NCBI GenBank assembly: GCA_003427395.1
Contig: BFEA01000282.1
Span: 122,259 to 186,258, forward strand
Origin: Chara braunii
Taxonomy: Eukaryota; Streptophyta; Charophyceae; Charales; Characeae
DNA length: 64,000 bases
Direction of reading: 5' to 3'
Both the position numbers and the translations under genes were made by a program. Under the pieces are notes generated by a model. It was not told the DNA's origin, searched no databases, and saw only the letters and a list, made by a program, of their open reading frames with translations. Of this stretch, positions 56,161 through 64,000 are shown in pieces. Numbering within the stretch: position 1 is the first letter of the stretch; the number at the start of each line of letters is the position of its first letter.

Positions 56161-56710
56161 TCTGACGCCACTCGAGCCCTGGGTCATTCAGAAGCCTTTA
56201 AGACTAAGCGGGTATGTCATACGAGACTTGAACCCCATGTCCTAAACTCACCTGCCTGATCCCCGGCTGCGTTAGCTTTGGATTTTAGAGAGTATGTAGG
56301 CAAAGGTCAAATATAGGACAATCATTAATTGATGCAATCCAACCTCACAATATTCAACCACAACATACACAAGTCTTCAATCCACTGTGAACCCCCTCCC
56401 TTTTATTGGTCAGGTGGTCTTGTTAAGCAAGGGAAGACTACACGGAGTCAATCCCCTCGCGACCATACGCCCCCAAAGAAACACTCACATAGTGAGACAG
56501 TTACTCAGAACTTCCCGTTCTCGCTATGTCTTCCAAAAACAATTAGTCATACCCATTCAGATCCTTTTCACACAATGAGCCTTCTTCATGTTTGCCCTCC
56601 TTTATACGAAAACTTTCCTTTCTCCTCTCGGCTTGACTTTGACTCTGAAGATTGCCTGAAGGTTATAGATTTAGGGTTTAGGTTTTAGGCTGGGACGTAC
56701 ATACCTCATC

Positions 56711-56764
56711 GTTCCCTGCCTCCAGAGTTTCGCCTGAACTCCGGCAGAGCTCCCGCAATCGCCC
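56711..56764 (-). repeat. small remnant of giant-element LTR sequence
   Basis: On the minus strand it reads CGATTGCGGGAGCTCTGCCG then GA.TCAGG...TCTGGAGGCAGGGAA, matching 19705-19755 of the 5' LTR in the opposite orientation. It shows that the giant family, or a relative, has other copies. The rest of 56160-57000 holds nothing I recognise beyond a TTTAGGGTTTAGG motif at about 56670. Confidence 0.7.
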
Positions 56765-57040
56765 TGTTTCTGATCATATATAACCCATGCAATCGATTGC
56801 TGGTCCTTAGTGTTAGCTGAGGCCAGGAGTAACTCAATGGGAGTCATGCCACCAAACAATTTAAAGTCGAGGAGGCGGGCATCTGAGAGGACCAAACAGA
56901 GATTTGCGTGGAGGAGGATGGAGGAGGTAGGCGCCATCCAAGAGATAGTGTCGTCCTCCTGTCCAATGCCCCATACTTTCTCCTCATTTCTGGCCTTGTA
57001 TGATGTTCAATGATAACAATAGTAACTAACAGAAGTAACA

Positions 57041-57160
57041 ATAATAATAAGCAAATAATAATGATATCAATTAAAAAAAATAATAACAATAATAATAAAA
57101 AACAATAGTAATAATAACAATAATAATAATAATAATAATAATAATTATAATAATTATAAT

Positions 57161-57207
<47 letters not shown>

Positions 57208-57240
57208 CACCAATAATAACAATAATAATAATAATAATAT
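57041..57240. repeat. (AAT)n microsatellite
   Basis: Long AAT/ATA run with interruptions. Frames across it are artefacts. Confidence 0.95.
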
Positions 57241-58330
57241 TGGACATGTCAGTCCGACTAAGGAAAGAAATACCCCCTTTTTGATACCCCATTTTGACAG
57301 ATCTCTTCCCCAAACTTATGCCAATCTCGCCACTCAGCCCTTGGCACAGCAATCCGCTCGCGGTCATAGACAGGGCAATCTGGCACCAGATCTTGGTCAG
57401 CACGCGTTTAGCGTCCATACCGACTCAGAAATAACGGTCAGGAACACAACTAAGGTTCAGGCTTGTCTGAAATGGCTACGGCGGAGATGCGCCTGACACA
57501 ACTCTCACCTGATCCTCTTCACACACACATACACTCTGGACCTCCCTAAATATCCCGCACATGCTACACTCTCACTCCGCATACACATGTACTAACCTCC
57601 CCCTGACACCTGTGGATCTCAGTTCTTCTGCACGGCCCACAGGCAAAGTAAATGAATGACTGTATGTTGCCTCTGTACTAAAGCTTCGGATCTCCATAGG
57701 TCTTGTTTTTGAACACCAAGTCCAAAGTGTGCGCACGCTTGCTAATCTCCTAGCCTGTTCTTAGTGTTTTGTGCGCGCATGTCTGCTGTTCCACTTGTCT
57801 GTCTTTAGGACTGCGTGTTCACGCTTGCTGTTCTGTGCGTCTGTCTGTAAAACTGTGTAGACGGATGCTCGCTGTTCTGCATGCCTGTTGTCAGGACCAT
57901 GTGTATGTAAGTATGTTGTTCTGCATGCCTGTTCGTGGTCGTCGCTTTTCTCTTCTCCTTCTTTTCCTGTTCCTTTTCTGCTCATTGCCTCTCTTGCTTC
58001 TTTTCTTAGCCACGTGATTCTTACCTCCTGTGGACTCCAACCTTGTGCCTTTTGCGGCTATGAATAGTACTAAGTAGTATTGTCTAATAATAATGTTAAT
58101 AATAATACGAATAATAATAACAATAATAATAATACTTCAAATAGTAATTCGGATAACATTAATAATAAATAAAAAATGCAAAATGTCAGTTCCCAGATTA
58201 CGAAGCCATAGCCAAGAAGTCTGACATTGTTCAGAACGCAGGATTGTACTGATGTATCATCAAAAGGAAACTAATTTACTGAACCCGTGAGTCAAATGCA
58301 CGTACTTTCGTTATTACCAACCGAAGCATC
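57241..58330. other. no gene recognised
   Basis: Mixed sequence with TCTGTCTGT/TTCTGCATGCCTG-like pyrimidine-rich repetition at 57760-57930 and a second AAT run at 58085-58140. Short frames show no domain. Confidence 0.5.
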
Positions 58331-58349
58331 CAGTGCCCTGCCTCCTACG

Positions 58350-58481
58350 TGGTGCTCAACGCCTAGCCTACTATCCTATTGCTACATCAAGCCAGCAAAT
58401 TGACAGTGCCATTGTCGACGTCAGCAGCAGAATCGAAATACATGAAAATGCCTATTTACGCAGGCCACAACTAATACCTGG
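58350..58481 (+). other. exon-like unit 1 followed by donor consensus
   Basis: An open stretch translating as AQRLAYYPIATSSQQIDSAI and on to PQLIP, ending CTG/GTATGT and followed by pyrimidine-rich sequence. It has two diverged relatives at 59090-59224 and 60555-60683. It could be an exon, or part of a long tandem repeat that happens to keep a GTRTGT. Confidence 0.3.
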
Positions 58482-59089
58482 TATGTGTTTCCTCATCACC
58501 TTCATCACCTTTCCCTCTCTCTGATACCGTCTTTCCGTCTATTTGCTACTGTCTGTGTCATTCTGTACTCCCCCTCTGTCTTATTTTCAATGAGTATGTA
58601 TCTCCTTCAGTGCGGCGTCACAGTGCGTTTCTTTGCGTTTCACTGTGTATTTGTGTCACTGTGTATCTGTGTGACTGTGTATACGTTACTGCGACTATAT
58701 GAGTGTCACAGGATTTATGTGTGTTGTCGCAGTCCGTCTACCTTGTCCATTTGTTTTGTCTGTTTGCCCCTTTGTTTTACCTGTTTCTCTCTCTTTCTCA
58801 CACATACTCGCACACTCATCCATTTTATAAACATTACGCGTGCAACAACATAGATTCCCCTGTTCCAGTATGACAGTGTCCAAATTGCCAATCAACTTGG
58901 AAGTTAAGAAGTTTGTCTTGGTCCAGAAGTAGAACTATATCAGTCATGAGTGCTAGCAAAACTCATGTTATCTTGTATACATAGACACGGGTAGTTGTGA
59001 TCCCGAATCAAAGAACACAGAATTGCAATTTCATACCCGTTGGATAAGAGCTTAATCAAAACTCACAATGACAATGTCTTCGCCCTTCA

Positions 59090-59224
59090 TTGGGGCTCGA
59101 CGTCCCGACTACAAACCATCACAGCTTACTAACAAACTGCGAACTGTCATTGCATCCAGTTGACTGCAATTGCAGATTCGATGAACACGAAGATGTCGAC
59201 CTCGTGGACCATCACCAGAACCAG
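59090..59224 (+). other. exon-like unit 2 followed by donor consensus
   Basis: Aligns loosely with unit 1 (ARRPDYKPSQLTNKLRTVIA against AQRLAYYPIATSSQQIDSAI), with TGA stops in that frame, and ends CCAG/GTACGT followed by CTCTTTCTCTT. The sequence after it is rich in TGTGTCACTGTGT-like repeats. Confidence 0.3.
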
Positions 59225-60289
59225 GTACGTCTCTTTCTCTTTTGCTTCTTTATCTCTCTTTCTGTGTTCCTCTTTTTCCCGTTTGTATGCCACCGTCCCT
59301 CTCTGTGTGTCATGTCGTATCTGTGTTTTCACGTGTCACCTTGTATCTGCATGCTTGCTTAGGTGTCAATGTGATTATTACTTGTGACTGTATATGTGTC
59401 ACTTCCGATTATGTCACCATTCACTTGTGGGACACGGTGTTCCTGCGTATCCGTGTATGTGTATCCCCGTGTCTGTATAAGTGTCACAGCCTCTACGTGT
59501 GTGTCACGGTGTCCGTGTTTGTGTTATAGTGCGTTGTCCACTTCTGTCCCTGTGTATTCTGCTATGTGTTTGTCTCTGTGCATTGTGTGATTCGTGTATG
59601 TCTCGCTGTGCATAGCGTGATCGTGTCTCTGTGCGTGTGGGTCACTCTGTTTGTTCTGTCTGCCCGGGTGTCTGTGTATATATCTGGTTGTCTGCCTTGG
59701 CCATTCGTGGATTATAAGTGTGGAAGATATTCAAAAACCAAGCTGTGAAATCACACAGATGTCCAAATAATCATGCATAAGCAGAAAGCACAAGCGCACT
59801 GAGATTCCACCCAGAATAGAGCAATAAAGTAAGTAATGAGCTTATGTTCAAGCCCTCAGTCCATACCAACACAGTAAGCAATGTATCCCTTCTTGCTCCC
59901 TCTCGGTGTGTGTTTCAGTATGTTGTTGTGTCACCGTATATCTGCGTCAACTTGTCTGTGCCTATTTGCTACTGTCTGCCTGTCCGCTTATCCGACTGTC
60001 CTTCCGTATCGGTCTTGTCTCCTCTTTATCTCTCCTTTTCTCCCCTCTTTCCTTTTCTCTTTCTGTATGCTCCCCTTTTTTTCCTTCTAAGATATAAGGT
60101 TAAGTGAACCTCTCACAACACTCCTTCCGACACGCCATCCGGATCTCTGTGACCTAGACACCATACCATTCTATCGGTAGGAGTAGTAGCCTACGTGTAA
60201 CATTGTCAGGGATGAAACCAGCACGAGCTGACGACTCGCTCGTACCAGGCTTTCTTCGCTCAAGATTGGTATCCTCGACAATCTAAACA

Positions 60290-60291
60290 TC

Positions 60292-60343
<52 letters not shown>

Positions 60344-60355
60344 GTAACAATAATG

Positions 60356-60409
<54 letters not shown>

Positions 60410-60440
60410 GCAATAATAATAGCAATAATAATAGCAATAA
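60290..60440. repeat. (AAT)n microsatellite
   Basis: About 150 bp of AAT with a few AGC/AAC variants. Confidence 0.96.
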
Positions 60441-60554
60441 TATGTAAGGGATAACGAACGTCGTGCGCATACAATCGTAACACTGAAAACTAAATGTGAA
60501 TGAGAGTTTGCTCTTGCTGCCACCAACATATGTGTTCAGGACCTTCTCCCTACC

Positions 60555-60683
60555 TAGCGTTCAGCATCCGGCCTACCCCCTACATAGCTATCATCTGCCT
60601 ACTAATGAAAATGCAGTGGTTAACATCAGCGGTCAACAAAGTACTTGAAGATATTGATCAATGCAGACCATCGTGAATACCTG
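60555..60683 (+). other. exon-like unit 3 followed by donor consensus
   Basis: VQHPAYPLHSYHLPTNENAV followed by VNISG aligns with unit 1, with in-frame stops further on. It ends ACCTG/GTACGTG, nearly the same last bases as unit 1 (ACCTG/GTATGTG). Confidence 0.3.
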
Positions 60684-60737
60684 GTACGTGTCTCTCACAT
60701 TCTCACCCCACCTCTCTCGCTCTCTTTCTCTCTCTCA

Positions 60738-60748
60738 CACACACACAC

Positions 60749-60820
<72 letters not shown>
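60738..60820. repeat. (AC)n microsatellite
   Basis: About 80 bp of AC with one CG interruption. Confidence 0.97.
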
Positions 60821-60824
<4 letters not shown>

Positions 60825-60829
60825 CAGTG

Positions 60830-61560
60830 TATGTTTCCACGTTCTAGTGGTAGATTCATTCGATTCTGTCGATCATACTGATGGAAGTACCACGAGTTTC
60901 CAACACGCGAATCACACACACATACACACATGTACCAGTGTATGTTTCCACTTTCTAGTGGTAGATTCATTTGATTCTGCCGATCATATCGAAGGAAGTA
61001 CCACTTGTTTCCAACACGCGAATCACACACGCATACACATTTGTACACACACACAAATATACAATGAGTGGGGTAGTGTATATTTTGATGTACTAGGGGT
61101 AGATTCATCGTTTTTACTCATTCTATGTCGAGTCGTCAGCCGTGCGATCGGCACGCACGCACACATACTCATATGCATCATCGCAGTGGTAGTGCATATA
61201 CCCGTGTTGTAGTGATTGATTCATTCAATCCAGCTCATCCTATCCATGGAAGTATCATGTAGCCGCTATTCACATATACATACATCTATACACATACACG
61301 ATCGGACACACACATACACACACAATCGAGTGTGGCAATGTATATCTCCATGTGTCTTGCGATAGAATCATTCAAATTTGCTCATTTATCATTGAACGTA
61401 CTCCGAACCCAGTTGTGCGACCGGAGTACTCATACATACACTTACACACACTTACACACACCTACTCACACACACCTAGTAATTTATATTTCCTTGTTCT
61501 CGCGGTAGAATCATTCGCTTTTGCTCATCCTGCCCTTGTGACCAAGACTTACCCGTTCTC
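60830..61560 (+). repeat. six degenerate 110-145-bp tandem units
   Basis: Each has a core like TTCTAGTGGTAGATTCATTC, then a GCTCAT or CGATCAT segment, then CACACACATACACA-type sequence. Units start near 60833, 60944, 61080, 61197, 61340 and 61485. The first two are about 85-90 percent alike by eye; later ones are more diverged. Confidence 0.85.
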
Positions 61561-61710
61561 AGTCTTCCGTTGTCTCCGACTTCATCAGTTAGTCGTCCAG
61601 CTCGAAGCTTCCCGCAACCCGATCCGTCACAATGCGAAATATATTTGCGACCATAGCACGGGAGGCACGACTGATACAAAACGTGCACTCCGACGAAAAT
61701 GACGAGGTAA
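61560..61710 (+). other. possible exon ending in donor GAG/GTAAGT
   Basis: The open stretch MRNIFATIAREARLIQNVHS ends GACGAG/GTAAGTCG, a strong donor, followed by CTCCTCTTCTC-rich sequence. No acceptor or domain is recognised. Confidence 0.25.
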
Positions 61711-63260
61711 GTCGACCCCTCCTCTTCTCTCGTCCTCCTCCTTTTCTCCTTTTTTCTTCCTCTTCCTCACGTGCCTGTTCCCACCATCGATTAAGCGCTA
61801 CCCTCTCTCGCCTCCACTCGCCTCAGCCTGTGCGTCCCTGTTGCCTTGGTCACGTACTAAGCATTCGTTGGCTCATTCTCCTTTGCCTGCCCATTCTTTC
61901 TGGATGCTTACCCACTCGCATTCGCGCCTGTGCTTCTCTCTCTGTCTTCGCTGGCTTGTACCCGCATGCTCTCTCCTTTTCTTCCCTTCCTTCAACGGGA
62001 TTAAGCCTTTGTTGCCTCCCCCTTCTAGCGGCACGTTTCGACTCCCCTCAGCCATGTCCTGCTCACCCACCTTTGTTTGAAGAATCTGCCTCCCAAATCC
62101 GGGCAGATTCATTCCCTTCCTTCACCAGACAACATAGCCGACCATCATAGCAGTATCGGGGCCCGTGCACCAATGGCCTTTCCTCTGGTTCATCCCCTTT
62201 TCCTGTCCCTAGTTAGTTGGGGAGAGGAGGGAAGTCGCAGTAAGTGCTCCGTAGTTCGTTGTAGTCGGCAGTCACCGCTTTCAACCCCCTCCCAGTGTAT
62301 CTTCTAGCACTTCTGCTACAACTTGGGAATATACAGAGTAGTGGCCTGGTGGTCCGTATGGAATCCAAAAGTCTAAAAAGGTCTAACCAAATTGGCGCTA
62401 ATATGCCCCGTGCGAGCAGCTGTCAGGTTTCTGCAACGGGAGAGGAGCCAAAAATCTATCTCTAACTACACTAGTTCCTTATCGGCAGGTCACGGGTTCA
62501 AGTCCCACATCTCTTAAGTCGGGGAAAAAAAAACGGCTTCGTTATAGCAAAAGGTTAGCTCTTAGCCCGGAATAGATTTGATCCCTACATCTCTTGTTTG
62601 TCAATCTGCCCCGAAACCTATTGAGCTAGCTCATACTTCAAATAGAAATGGAGCCGCCCTAATACATATTGGGTCTCGGCCCACCTATTAGTCAGCCCGT
62701 CTTTCTGATTCCGCGTGCGTGAGCGCAAGGCTCTTGGTTCACCTAAAGGCTGATACTTAGCTATGGCTGTGTCAATGAGGGCCGCAGCGAGGAAACACCC
62801 AGGTGGTGGGAAAAAGAGGCCCGCGATATTTAGGAGTAACGGACAACACTCAAGTAGCAGATAGGCTGGTACCACACGACGTAGAAGTAGATGCGCCGGG
62901 TACTCGGGGACAAGCAGAAGAAGACAAAAACAGGCATTTTTAGACGCTCAATACCAGTAAACAGGTACCAGTACAATGTCTCAAGGTGCATTATGGATCT
63001 ATTCGACACTAGACTAACCCAATCGACCTCTCGCCCTTTCTTTTTTTTTCGGTTGGAGGGTCTTACTACCGATCTTAATCATCGCAGTGTGTGTCATAAC
63101 AACACATACACACCCCTTTTTCAAAATTTTCTCACCTGATTGGTCCCGTCCTCAATAGTTGAAGAAATCGTTTTGTAGTATTGTGTGAAGAACGCATGCA
63201 CGTCTAAGCTTAGACCGACTGCGTCATGGTGGTCAACACGGTTGATGAGTAGATTGTAAA
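61711..63260. other. no gene recognised
   Basis: Pyrimidine-rich to mixed sequence. A GGTTCAAGTCC (tRNA B-box-like) at about 62494-62506 has no matching stems. Short frames show no domain. Confidence 0.5.
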
Positions 63261-63268
63261 TCATGGCC

Positions 63269-63299
63269 AAATACCCTTGTAAGGGTATTTGGTTCGACA
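63269..63299 (-). repeat. LTR-terminus-like palindrome (relative of giant LTR start)
   Basis: A perfect 22-bp palindrome with arms AAATACCCTT and AAGGGTATTT. On the minus strand TGTCG lies five bases before the AATACCC, exactly as in the giant LTR (TGTCG-GCGCG-AATACCC at 14246). This looks like the 5' end of a related LTR running leftwards. No longer similarity is evident. Confidence 0.5.
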
Positions 63300-63658
63300 T
63301 CGCTCACAAGCGCACAACTCCGCGCAGCCCCCGCGCACGGTCGGAAGGCCCGCGTGCACAGACGTGCAGTGTCGCGCAGCGTGCGCAGAGCCAGAGAGGC
63401 CCTCGCTCAAGCGCGCAGCTCTACACGCGTCAGCGCAGGATCGGGATTGGGCCGTACAGGATCCGCTCGTGTCACTGAGTGCGCAAAGCAATCGGGATAG
63501 CGTGCGCACACGCACACAGAGCCGGGATCGTGGGCGCACAGCCATGTGCACGCACACACGGACGGTCTGATCGGGGGGGCGACCGGTCATAGGCGTCAGT
63601 GATCGCCTAGGCGCAGGCGAACCAGGTCTTTGAGGGCGCAAACGGGACACTCGAAGGG

Positions 63659-64000
63659 ACGGGACCGGGTTCGGGCTGGGGACATCGGATTCGGGCCGGG
63701 GACATCGGATTCCGACCGGGGACATCAGACTAAGACCAGACCACCGGATTCAGACTTCGACCACCAGATTCAGACCCGCACCACCAGATTCAAACCCGGA
63801 CTGTCAGATTCAGATCGTGGCCATCAGGTTCAGGCCCGGACCGTCAGACCAGGCCGGGGATATCAGATCCAGGACGACCATCAGAACAGGCCAGGGGTAT
63901 CAGATTAAGGACGACCATCAAACCAGGCCGGGGGACCGGGGGTATCAGATTCACGCCGGAACCGTGAGGCTTAGCCCGGGGCTATCAGATTCGAGACGGG
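63659..64000 (+). repeat. 19-20-bp G+C-rich tandem repeat, continues off the end
   Basis: Degenerate units like GACCATCAGATTCAGGCCGG, earlier ones as GGGGACATCGGATTCGGGCC. At least fifteen units. The open frame across it (RTTRFKPG-type peptide repeats) is probably incidental. The sequence from 63300 to 63658 is G+C-rich with CGCACACG-like motifs and no gene. Confidence 0.9.

Noticed and set aside
60171-60530. Poly-Leu, poly-Ile and poly-Tyr frames
   Set aside because: All three are readings of one AAT microsatellite.
62494-62506. tRNA gene suggested by GGTTCAAGTCC
   Set aside because: Only three T-stem pairs, no acceptor stem and no A box at a sensible distance.

Overview
This is a eukaryotic nuclear window built almost entirely of repeats. 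There are no bacterial-style operons. Coding capacity is nearly all Ty3/gypsy-type retroelement remnants, with splice signals, a trihelix (Myb/SANT-like) plant-type gene relic, TTTAGGG/AAACCCTA (plant telo-box) motifs and many microsatellites. This points to a large, repeat-rich plant-lineage genome. The gag-pol style and the trihelix gene remind me of a charophyte alga such as Chara, but that is inference and cannot be settled from the sequence alone.

Layout. (1) 1-1992: mostly non-coding, ending in the 5' part of a trihelix-gene relic. (2) 1993-12222: a complete chromodomain-bearing Ty3/gypsy element (chromovirus) on the minus strand. It has 351-bp TG...CA LTRs, a 5-bp target duplication (GCTAT), a tRNA-iMet-type primer site, and decayed gag, protease, RT, RNase H, integrase and chromodomain. 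It splits the trihelix relic, which resumes at 12228-13680. (3) 14246-41684: a giant plus-strand LTR element of about 27 kb. Its LTRs are about 6 kb. It carries a spliced-looking leader, Gag, protease, RT, RNase H and integrase, and then a second Gag-like protein with its own zinc knuckle downstream of pol. Its 5' LTR carries a 1.9-kb hAT-type non-autonomous transposon; the matching empty site is present in the 3' LTR. Each LTR holds ten hairpins with a conserved loop and changing but still complementary stems. (4) 41690-50177: a third, A+T-richer gypsy element on the plus strand, with gag, protease, RT, integrase and a 1.6-kb LTR at its 3' end that is followed by a primer-binding site. (5) 50400-54250: minus-strand relics, including a truncated Gag and two tandem copies of an unrecognised protein family. 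(6) 54486-56160: a large palindrome and a 59-bp satellite of hairpin-forming units, interrupted by a 550-N assembly gap. (7) 56160-64000: microsatellites, minisatellites, exon-like units followed by splice-donor consensus, an LTR-terminus-like palindrome, and a G+C-rich 19-20-bp tandem repeat running off the end.

How it fits together. The window records nested insertion: chromovirus into gene, hAT into giant LTR, and giant element into older sequence. In the chromovirus, the trihelix relic and the giant element, nearly every premature stop can be explained by one C-to-T or G-to-A change, as expected from long-term cytosine methylation. I see no gene that is convincingly intact.
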